From Candidatus Kapaibacterium sp. (GTDB lineage Bacteria; Bacteroidota; Ignavibacteria; Kapaibacteriales; UBA2268): DNA of 13,607 nucleotides. The translations under genes were made by a program, and so were the position numbers. Position 1 is the first letter of the stretch. Each line of letters opens with the position of its first letter. Below, piece after piece: positions 7,902-13,607 of the stretch. The stretch is from the NCBI GenBank assembly GCA_027858275.1, contig JAQIDA010000373.1, positions 1-13,607 of the forward strand, given 5' to 3'. Below the pieces are notes generated by a model, which saw only the letters and a list, made by a program, of their open reading frames with translations, made no database searches and was not told where the DNA came from.

Positions 7902-10142
7902 ATGATAGATCAATGGTTCAAAAAAGATTTAAATAAAATATTCGAGAAGCATAATACCGCGGTTTTCATAGACCCAAGCGGAGAAGCAAAGTTCCTACTC
8001 GACACACTCCCCGATGATTGCAGAATTCTGCAGGCGCATTCTAATATTGAAGAACTTGAGCTGAAATACATCATAGAAAAAGGCAGTGAATCGTCGCAAA
8101 AGAATTTGATATATACACAAAGACCTATAGACAAACTCTTGTTCATACGAGAATACTGCGAGATATACGGGAATGTTAATATCCCCGATATTTATGTATA
8201 CATCAAAAGAAAGGTCTACGATACAACTAAGCTCAATCTGAATCTGGACAGAAATGAAACAATCGCTGCCGGCATGGTAAGCGCAGGGAAACCCGTGGAC
8301 TTCTGGGCAAATTTGTGCCGCAAAGGAGCAGAGGAAATATTTGATATGACCAAAGAATTGTTGCCCTTCCTGAATAATCCTGAAGCCTATGCAGCGACGT
8401 TGACAGACGATCTGCTACGGGATCACTTTTACCGCAAAGCCACAAATATTCTCGGACAAAAATACTTTCCCCAACCTGCGAAAACATTGGCAAAATCTCT
8501 TGTGACCATGATGCTGGACGGTTTGGCAAACAACACCGGTGACAAAGTCTTGGATACTGTATATTATTCATGGCTCGATTCAAAAAGCCGTTTTAATTCC
8601 TTCGTCGATTATCTGAAAAAATATAAACTGCCTGCTGCAGCGGATTATAAATCAGCCCATCCCCATCATCCCTTTAGAGAGATTGACGAAAAATATTTAG
8701 CTGAAATAGGTCAAGGTATCAATAATTCAGAGTCAATATCAGAGCATATAGCTCGAATCAAACAAAGATCGCTAAGCAAACAAGCAAAATCAATGGGAAT
8801 AACATTTTGGGCTGACGTTCTTGTCCTCCTCGATTTCGACTCGAAGAAAATTTCAACCTTAAGCTCCCTGTCGGACTGCATAAAATTTTACACAAAGCAT
8901 TTCTACAAATTGGATACAGCTCTGAGGAATCTTTATGTGGAGTTTCTCAACAAAGAAGAATTGCTTAGACCTTTGAACGATCGATACAAAGGATTTATCG
9001 AAGAATACGGATACAAATGGTTCCAATACTTCAACCAATACGAAGAAAATCAGACCGGAACCCTTCAACACATCATTAACGAAAACAATAACAACAATAA
9101 AAAAATAGCGATAATTGTCGGAGACGCAGTCAGCTATGAGATATCTGAATCAGTAGCAGTGGTAGTCAACCGGCAATTCAAACTGACGAAAAAGACAATC
9201 AAGTCAGATTTTCCATCTATCACTGAAAATAATATCAGCCGAATCTATATGGCAAACGGGATGACGGAGAAACATCAAAACAAACGAGAAAAATATTTGT
9301 CTGCGGAAAATTCCGACAAAAAAATCGATTATATCATGTTGAACGATGTCAGTGAAGAGGCAAAACCGAATCCGTATCTGATCTGCACGTTTAAAGATAT
9401 TGACGATATGGGTGAAAATCAGCAACAAGAAGCACTTAAGTATTTTCCAAAAACAATTGACTTCCTTGCCCAAAAGATAGAAACACTTCTAAAAAGCGGA
9501 TATACAAAGGTTTACTTAATATCTGATCACGGATTCGTATTAACCGGACCACTCCGTGATTCCGGCAAAATATCATTAGACTTTTCAGGCGAGAACCAAC
9601 CGGCAGAACGATACATCCGAACCGTCGAGCGGCAATCGTTTGATAAAAATTATATATATGAAGCCGAGAAGAAGCACGGAGACTATAATTACGCCTATTT
9701 CTCTAAGACCATAAATCCCTTCAAAACTCGTGGAGTCTATGGATTCTCGCATGGAGGTATCTCATCCCAAGAACTTCTGACACCCCTATTCTGTTGGGAG
9801 AATCCCCTAAGTTCAATCAACCCTCTGAAAGTTCAGATAAGCAACAAAGCAGACCTAAAAGAATTGGCAGGAGAGTATTTTGAGATAAAAATCCAATCAG
9901 GTCCGGAATCCGACAACTTATTCGCGACAAAAAGAAAGGTCTACCTTGTATTTTTTGTCGACGGCAATCAAACTGCCATAAGTGATATCTTCACAATCAT
10001 ACCCGGGGAGACCTTAACTAAGGAGTATAGTTTTGACGGGCAGAAAAATAAAGAGGCACAATTGCGCGATGCTGATACAAAACAAGTTCTCGACCAAGTA
10101 ACCGTCACTCAAAACAGCGATCGAGATTTAGGCGGACTGTAA
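7902..10142 (+). CDS. pglZ: PglZ, BREX type 1 alkaline-phosphatase-fold protein
   Basis: This 746-residue protein has the core of the PglZ family within the alkaline phosphatase superfamily. A hydrophobic strand ends in the metal-site motif GDAVSYE (G407, D408), and a second strand ends in SDHGF (D542, H543). A third motif, SHGG (H617), follows. Together these are the expected metal-binding aspartates and histidines of the fold. The N-terminal 400 residues (starting with a strand, AVFIDPSGEAK) are largely helical. The last 110 or so look like a beta-rich, immunoglobulin-like domain. PglZ is required for both methylation and defence in type 1 BREX and is thought to work with PglX; its substrate is debated, with phosphodiesterase or nuclease activity reported for family members. 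It is somewhat shorter than PglZ proteins of over 800 residues, but no core motif is missing. It starts 12 nt after pglX and ends 18 nt before brxL. Confidence 0.95.
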   Translation: MIDQWFKKDLNKIFEKHNTAVFIDPSGEAKFLLDTLPDDCRILQAHSNIEELELKYIIEKGSESSQKNLIYTQRPIDKLLFIREYCEIYGNVNIPDIYVYIKRKVYDTTKLNLNLDRNETIAAGMVSAGKPVDFWANLCRKGAEEIFDMTKELLPFLNNPEAYAATLTDDLLRDHFYRKATNILGQKYFPQPAKTLAKSLVTMMLDGLANNTGDKVLDTVYYSWLDSKSRFNSFVDYLKKYKLPAAADYKSAHPHHPFREIDEKYLAEIGQGINNSESISEHIARIKQRSLSKQAKSMGITFWADVLVLLDFDSKKISTLSSLSDCIKFYTKHFYKLDTALRNLYVEFLNKEELLRPLNDRYKGFIEEYGYKWFQYFNQYEENQTGTLQHIINENNNNNKKIAIIVGDAVSYEISESVAVVVNRQFKLTKKTIKSDFPSITENNISRIYMANGMTEKHQNKREKYLSAENSDKKIDYIMLNDVSEEAKPNPYLICTFKDIDDMGENQQQEALKYFPKTIDFLAQKIETLLKSGYTKVYLISDHGFVLTGPLRDSGKISLDFSGENQPAERYIRTVERQSFDKNYIYEAEKKHGDYNYAYFSKTINPFKTRGVYGFSHGGISSQELLTPLFCWENPLSSINPLKVQISNKADLKELAGEYFEIKIQSGPESDNLFATKRKVYLVFFVDGNQTAISDIFTIIPGETLTKEYSFDGQKNKEAQLRDADTKQVLDQVTVTQNSDRDLGGL

Positions 10143-10148
10143 TAATAT

Positions 10149-10153
10149 AAGGA
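10149..10153 (+). promoter_or_regulatory. Ribosome binding site of brxL
   Basis: AAGGA sits 7 nt before the ATG at 10161 and favours it over the in-frame ATG at 10170. Confidence 0.6.
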
Positions 10154-10160
10154 ATGACTC

Positions 10161-12212
10161 ATGCCGACAATGAACAAATTAGATATCAAGCTTCTTGAAA
10201 ACTTCAAAGGATATGTGGTTAGAAAAGACCTCGTCCTTTCATTAAAAATTGGAGCCAATGTGCCTGTATTTGTGCTTGAATACTTGATTGCGAACTCCTG
10301 CTCGACCGATGATGAAGCTAAAATAAAAGCCGGCATGGAAAATGTCAAAAAGATACTCAGTGAACACTATGTGAATCCTGAACAAAGCGGACTGATCCAC
10401 TCAAAAATAAGAGAAAAGACATCATATAAAATTATCGACAAAATCTCTGTCGAACTGGACTCCAAAAAAGACAAATATTGGGGAAAGCTACAAAACAGCA
10501 ATATCAAGAACGCCAATATCGAAGACTCATTGGTTCTGAAACATGAAAAAATGCTAATGGGTGGTATCTGGGCAATTATTGACATCGAATACGACAAGAC
10601 AATCAAAATAGGAGCGACGATTTATCCCTATGTGATTACTGAGATTAAACCAATCCAACTATCAAGTTTCGACAATAGCAAGATCATTAACAAACGCAAA
10701 GAATTCTCAAAGAGCGAATGGCTGGACTCCCTGCTTCGAAGTTGTGGATATGAACCTACAGCAGAAGGAGTTACGCAACGAATCAAAATGCTGCTGCTGT
10801 CAAGACTGCTGCCGATGGTCGAATCAAATTTTAATTTTATTGAACTTGGGCCGCGATCCACCGGTAAATCATTTGTATTCAAGGAATTGACACCTTACGC
10901 GGTATTAATATCCGGCGGGCAGGGAACTGTCGCTAAATTATTTGTACACGGATCAACGGGCAAAGTTGGCGCAGTTGGTCAATGGGACGCAATCTGTTTC
11001 GATGAAGCAACGGACAAAATATTTAAAGATCGAGACGCAATTCCACTGATGAAAGATTATATGGAATCAGGCTCCTTTTCCCGAGCTGGAGCAGGCGGTG
11101 AAATCACCGGAATCGCCTCAATCATTTTGAACGGGAATATCAATCAACCCGTTGAAACAGTACTACAAACATCGCATCTGTTTAGTCCCCTGTCTGATGA
11201 AGTCAATAGTGATACGGCATTCCTAGACAGAATCCACTATTATCTACCAGGTTGGGAAATGATAAAATTCTCGCCAAAACATTTCACTTCAAATTTTGGA
11301 TTCAGCACTGACTATTTTTCGGAAGCCCTAAAATCCTTCCGCCGCAAGACTTATACAGATGTTCTCGAAGAGCATTTCTCTCTCGGGTCCCATTTGAAAC
11401 AGAGAGACTCTAAACCCGTAAAAAAAACAGTTTCCGGATTTATAAAGCTTATGCATCCAGACGGATTGTATACCAAAGAAGATGTCCGCGAATATCTTGT
11501 TATCGCATTAGAGATGAGACGCCGCGTCAAAGAACAACTGAAACGAATTGGAGGAATGGAATTCTGGGGTACAAACTTCTCCTATATAGACAAAGAAACC
11601 CAAGAAGAATTCTTTATCGGTCTTCCTGAAGAAAAAGGCTCGAACTTAATCGAGAACACTCCCCTTTCTCCGGGTGTTTGTTACACGTGTACAAGCGACG
11701 GAGAGAATATTGCACTGGTCCGTATTGAAGCTGTTGCAGTCCTGGGGTCAGGCAAACTGAACATTACTGGAATCAGCAATACTTCCGTGAAGGAAAACAT
11801 AAAAAACACATATCAATATATCAAAGCCAACGAAAAAACCATACTAAGCGACCGACACTCCCTAAAGAATTTTGACTTAACAATTCAAGTGAGCAACGTA
11901 CTTGGTTCGACTATTTCTACCGGTATCGGTTCGGCGGTATATATTTCCATAGTCTCAGCTCTGTTCAAAAAGAATTTGAAAGCCGGTTTAGCAGTTCTCG
12001 GCAATATCTCCGTTGGGGGTGCAATAGAAAGATCTGGCAATTTTGCCGACAAAGTATCAATGCTCTCAGAAAATGGCGCGAAAGTAGTAATAGTCCCTTT
12101 AGATAATTTAAAAGAAATCGCGGATATCCCACCATCAGTCCTCGGAGACACTGACGTCCCCTTCTACCAAAACAATCAGTTCCTAATGCAAAAAGCAATT
12201 TTACAGGAATAG
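10161..12212 (+). CDS. brxL: BrxL, BREX AAA+ / Lon-like protein
   Basis: This 683-residue protein has the layout of BrxL. The N-terminus (LENFKGYVVRKDLV, then GANVPVFVLEYL) matches the family's DNA-binding leading domain. An AAA+ module follows, with Walker A GPRSTGKS at residues 230-237 (K236) and Walker B CFDEA (D281, E282). The C-terminal 130 or so residues align by eye with the Lon protease domain, especially the strand-rich part ending in AKVVIVPLDN. The Lon catalytic lysine appears kept as K631. The position of the Lon serine reads as glycine (G588), with serines only at 586 and 591. BrxL proteins are reported to be multimeric, DNA-binding AAA+ proteins needed for phage restriction but not for methylation, so protease activity is not assumed. 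This is the last gene of the operon, transcribed towards a probable terminator. An A8 run at 11420-11427 is in an intact frame. Confidence 0.96.
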   Translation: MPTMNKLDIKLLENFKGYVVRKDLVLSLKIGANVPVFVLEYLIANSCSTDDEAKIKAGMENVKKILSEHYVNPEQSGLIHSKIREKTSYKIIDKISVELDSKKDKYWGKLQNSNIKNANIEDSLVLKHEKMLMGGIWAIIDIEYDKTIKIGATIYPYVITEIKPIQLSSFDNSKIINKRKEFSKSEWLDSLLRSCGYEPTAEGVTQRIKMLLLSRLLPMVESNFNFIELGPRSTGKSFVFKELTPYAVLISGGQGTVAKLFVHGSTGKVGAVGQWDAICFDEATDKIFKDRDAIPLMKDYMESGSFSRAGAGGEITGIASIILNGNINQPVETVLQTSHLFSPLSDEVNSDTAFLDRIHYYLPGWEMIKFSPKHFTSNFGFSTDYFSEALKSFRRKTYTDVLEEHFSLGSHLKQRDSKPVKKTVSGFIKLMHPDGLYTKEDVREYLVIALEMRRRVKEQLKRIGGMEFWGTNFSYIDKETQEEFFIGLPEEKGSNLIENTPLSPGVCYTCTSDGENIALVRIEAVAVLGSGKLNITGISNTSVKENIKNTYQYIKANEKTILSDRHSLKNFDLTIQVSNVLGSTISTGIGSAVYISIVSALFKKNLKAGLAVLGNISVGGAIERSGNFADKVSMLSENGAKVVIVPLDNLKEIADIPPSVLGDTDVPFYQNNQFLMQKAILQE

Positions 12213-12319
12213 TGTAAGAGAGTAATTAACGGATGATCATGCAAATATAAAAATAGGCTGTTAGTAACAATGAGGCTTTTCTCAACATAATGACTCCAGA
12301 TTACTGTAACCTAAATTCC

Positions 12320-12335
12320 CGGAGTAAAAACTCCG
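12320..12335. repeat. Short perfect hairpin, 6-bp stem with 4-nt loop
   Basis: CGGAGT (12320-12325) and ACTCCG (12330-12335) pair perfectly around AAAA. No T-run follows on either strand, so it is not a classic intrinsic terminator by itself. It lies just upstream of the hairpin that has a T-run and may help protect the 3' end of the brx transcript. Confidence 0.5.
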
Positions 12336-12345
12336 CTGTTCAAAT

Positions 12346-12377
12346 ATAGGAATATCTGTCCGAAAATCCTATTTTTT
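12346..12377 (+). terminator. Candidate weak intrinsic terminator after brxL
   Basis: ATAGGA (12346-12351) pairs with TCCTAT (12367-12372) across a 15-nt loop, and the second arm runs into a T-rich tract (12372-12377, then CTC). Position, about 135 nt after the brxL stop, and orientation fit termination of the BREX operon. The stem is short and holds only two G-C pairs, so strength is doubtful. Confidence 0.4.
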
Positions 12378-12415
12378 CTCCCATCCCGTTCAACCAAGCA
12401 ACTTCACAATGATAT

Positions 12416-12438
12416 TTTAGACATACAATTTGTCTAAA
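12416..12438. repeat. Perfect 8-bp inverted repeat with 7-nt spacer
   Basis: TTTAGACA (12416-12423) and TGTCTAAA (12431-12438) are exact reverse complements separated by TACAATT. There is no U-run on either strand. It lies 74 nt beyond the transposase stop (reading on the - strand). It could be an operator-like palindrome, an RNA hairpin at the end of the transposase mRNA, or part of the subterminal region of the insertion sequence. Confidence 0.55.
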
Positions 12439-12454
12439 CAGCGGTATTAATCAG

Positions 12455-12483
12455 TGTCAGAGCGTACTTATCCAATGCTGACA
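12455..12483. repeat. 6-bp inverted repeat with 17-nt spacer
   Basis: TGTCAG (12455-12460) and CTGACA (12478-12483) are perfect complements lying 30-60 nt beyond the transposase stop. No T-run follows. A 6-bp match in an intergenic region can arise by chance, so its meaning is uncertain. Confidence 0.35.
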
Positions 12484-12511
12484 GATATTGAGAAAAAATT
12501 GATTGTTTGGA

Positions 12512-13607
12512 TTAAGCAAATGACATATTGTCAACAGCGGCTTCAATTTTTCGCCATTTTTCCTTGTAATAATAGGCTTTATACATTTTAAGATAAACAC
12601 GTCTGCCGCTTGTGATTACTTTTCCTGCAAGTTGGACAAACCAAGTCCTAAATGTGGCGGGTTCTTCATGCCATGATTTCTCATCGGTCAATTTCCGCAT
12701 CCATACGCTTAAATTATATGCCAATACGCTTGCCTGCCACAGAGCCTCGTTTGCCCAAAAATTATTGGTCAGCAATTGCCCGCCAAACATTTGGCTTTTT
12801 ACGTTTTCTATCCAATTCTCGCTTGTGCCGCGATCTCCGTAGAGCCTGTGGATTTGCAAAGGACTGTCAACGATATTTGTACAATAACAAAAATATTTCC
12901 ATATTTTTCGAGGGAACAATACACCGTCAATCTCTGTGCGTTCGAGTATTCTGACAGCTGAAAAGTGCCGTGGCTTGTCCCATGTACCGAGCTGATAATC
13001 AAAATCGCATATTTCATAATTCGGCATTCCGGGTACTCTATGCCAATCTTGACTTTTAAGGACTTCTTGAGCGTTTCTTGCTTTCAATTTTATCAAATAA
13101 TCGAATCCCGCATTTTCTATGACCGTAATTGTCGCACCGGCGAAAAAACCGCTGTCAGCCCTGACTAACAAATATTTCAAGATCTTGGGAAGCATAGCGA
13201 ATGTTTGCTTTAAAAACTCATCCGCGCCGTTAGCCGTATAAGTATTCCCCGGACGAAACCAACTCAGCAGACATTCTTTTGTGCTGTCAAGAAACGCCAA
13301 CAAGGGGTGGTAACTTTTCGCACCTTTTTTTTTCCCGTTGTATCCTTTGGCGGCTCCCTCCTGATTGCCAAAAACGGTCTTTACTGAGGAATCTATATCA
13401 AGAATGTCTCTTGTCGTACCGAGTATATTATGGATTTTCCCGGACAATCCGCCGATTAAATTCATGAACTCATTTGTGGTACTCATCTTAAATCTTTTCA
13501 ATCTGTTGATTATCGTTGAGTCACTTATTTTGTCGGACAATCCAAGAAGTCTTTGTAGCAAAGGATCATGACTAAACATCTCTATTTTGCTGAGGCGATT
13601 CATTCCC
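12512..13607 (-). mobile_element. IS1380-type insertion sequence (partial, minimal extent)
   Basis: The extent given is only the transposase coding part inside the window. The downstream end of the element should lie in 12213-12511, and the upstream end is beyond position 13607. It sits directly after the BREX operon and is transcribed towards it. Insertion sequences commonly flank defence islands, so this fits a mobile or frequently rearranged locus. Confidence 0.75.
12512..13607 (-). CDS. IS1380 family transposase (N-terminus outside window)
   Basis: The frame is open to the right window edge and ends at the TAA complementary to 12512-12514. Counting from an internal Met at 13603 gives 363 residues. 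Full IS1380 transposases have roughly 420-460 residues, and the family pattern SHDPLLQRLLGL normally lies well inside the protein, so some 70-100 N-terminal residues are probably missing and the Met is not the true start. The DDE core is visible (numbering from that Met): DILDIDSSV with D69/D71, then FGNQEGAAKGYN and KSYHPLLAF, both typical of the family. LVRADSGF follows with D150, and YGDRGTSENWIENVKSQ with the likely catalytic E262 or E266. It would catalyse cut-and-paste or copy transposition of its element. An A9 run (13325-13333 on the + strand) is in frame. No disruption is seen, so it may be active. Confidence 0.88.
   Translation of the reverse strand, partial: GMNRLSKIEMFSHDPLLQRLLGLSDKISDSTIINRLKRFKMSTTNEFMNLIGGLSGKIHNILGTTRDILDIDSSVKTVFGNQEGAAKGYNGKKKGAKSYHPLLAFLDSTKECLLSWFRPGNTYTANGADEFLKQTFAMLPKILKYLLVRADSGFFAGATITVIENAGFDYLIKLKARNAQEVLKSQDWHRVPGMPNYEICDFDYQLGTWDKPRHFSAVRILERTEIDGVLFPRKIWKYFCYCTNIVDSPLQIHRLYGDRGTSENWIENVKSQMFGGQLLTNNFWANEALWQASVLAYNLSVWMRKLTDEKSWHEEPATFRTWFVQLAGKVITSGRRVYLKMYKAYYYKEKWRKIEAAVDNMSFA

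Larger units (their letters stand above)
1..12212 (+). other. Type 1 BREX phage-defence operon (brxB-brxC-pglX-pglZ-brxL, brxA outside window)
   Basis: Five consecutive same-strand genes match the canonical type 1 BREX order from brxB to brxL. Gaps are 10 nt (brxB-brxC), 21 nt (brxC-pglX), 12 nt (pglX-pglZ) and 18 nt (pglZ-brxL), with no internal terminator evident, so one transcript is likely. The presence of brxL as the last gene and of a PglX methyltransferase with type 1-like domain order separates this from type 2 (Pgl) and from other BREX types with different core genes. All five reading frames are open, so the system looks intact within the window. brxA, the promoter and any brxR-type regulator must lie left of position 1, if present. 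Confidence 0.95.
12213..12511. other. Intergenic region between brxL and the converging transposase
   Basis: About 300 bases with no convincing gene; the longest small frame I noticed is a 19-codon one from ATG 12290 with no ribosome binding site. It contains three clear inverted repeats and a weak terminator-like hairpin, listed separately. One end of the insertion sequence must lie here. The other end is outside the window, so the terminal inverted repeat and target duplication cannot be identified. Confidence 0.8.

Noticed and set aside
8233..8583. 116-codon open frame on the - strand inside pglZ
   Set aside because: Antisense to the conserved pglZ frame, with low-complexity composition and no ribosome binding site noted; a shadow frame.
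10950..10974. Second Walker A-like motif (HGSTGKVG) in BrxL
   Set aside because: It lacks the GKS/GKT ending and falls where the AAA+ domain has a loop between Walker A (230-237) and Walker B (281-282); a chance resemblance.
12320..12335. CGGAGT/ACTCCG hairpin as the operon terminator
   Set aside because: No T-run follows on the + strand. The next hairpin (12346-12377), with a T-run, is the better candidate, so this is listed only as a repeat.
12290..12349. 19-codon frame in the intergenic gap
   Set aside because: No ribosome binding site, and it runs through the hairpin; too short to support as a gene.
13325..13333. A9 run in the transposase as a programmed frameshift site
   Set aside because: Although A-rich slippery runs drive frameshifting in IS1 and IS3 type elements, the IS1380-type transposase here is encoded in one continuous frame across the run, so no frameshift is needed.
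1..13607. CRISPR arrays, tRNA or rRNA genes, toxin-antitoxin pairs, retron-like RNA
   Set aside because: I looked for regular direct repeats, cloverleaf-like segments and small coding pairs and saw none; the window is almost entirely filled by large coding genes.

Overview
The window holds most of a type 1 BREX (bacteriophage exclusion) anti-phage operon followed by an insertion sequence. All five BREX genes lie on the + strand with 10-21 nt between them: brxB (5' end cut by the window edge), brxC, pglX, pglZ and brxL. This is the canonical type 1 order brxA-brxB-brxC-pglX-pglZ-brxL. brxA would be expected just left of the window and cannot be seen. The calls rest on motifs read in the translations: Walker A/B in BrxC and BrxL, DxACGSGNF and NPPY in PglX, GDA/SDHG/SHGG in PglZ, and a Lon-like C-terminal fold in BrxL.

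Layout: 1-547 brxB (partial); 558-4178 brxC, AAA+ ATPase; 4200-7889 pglX, N6-adenine methyltransferase; 7902-10142 pglZ, alkaline-phosphatase-fold protein; 10161-12212 brxL, AAA+/Lon-like protein; 12213-12511 an intergenic stretch of about 300 bp with several inverted repeats and one plausible weak terminator; 12512-13607 a converging IS1380-type transposase on the - strand whose N-terminus runs off the window.

How the genes work together (established for BREX, not shown here): PglX with other Brx proteins methylates one strand of a short asymmetric motif to mark self DNA. Unmodified phage DNA is blocked before or during replication by a mechanism that needs BrxB, BrxC, PglZ and usually BrxL. 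Start codons within the operon are preceded by clear purine-rich Shine-Dalgarno sequences, two of which overlap or abut the upstream stop codon, which suggests coupled translation of one polycistronic mRNA. No promoter or regulator gene is visible.

Organism: the DNA is moderately AT-rich (I estimate about 40% GC overall) and uses the standard bacterial code with recognisable Shine-Dalgarno sites. I cannot place it to a phylum; the IS1380-type transposase and composition would fit several anaerobic or environmental Gram-negative groups, but this is a weak inference.

The most interesting features are inside the known system. pglX is a compositional mosaic: a target-recognition segment of about 32% GC sits between flanks of about 45%, and isoleucine codon choice differs sharply on its two sides. 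BrxL appears to have lost the Lon catalytic serine while keeping the lysine. I found no evidence of a wholly new system.
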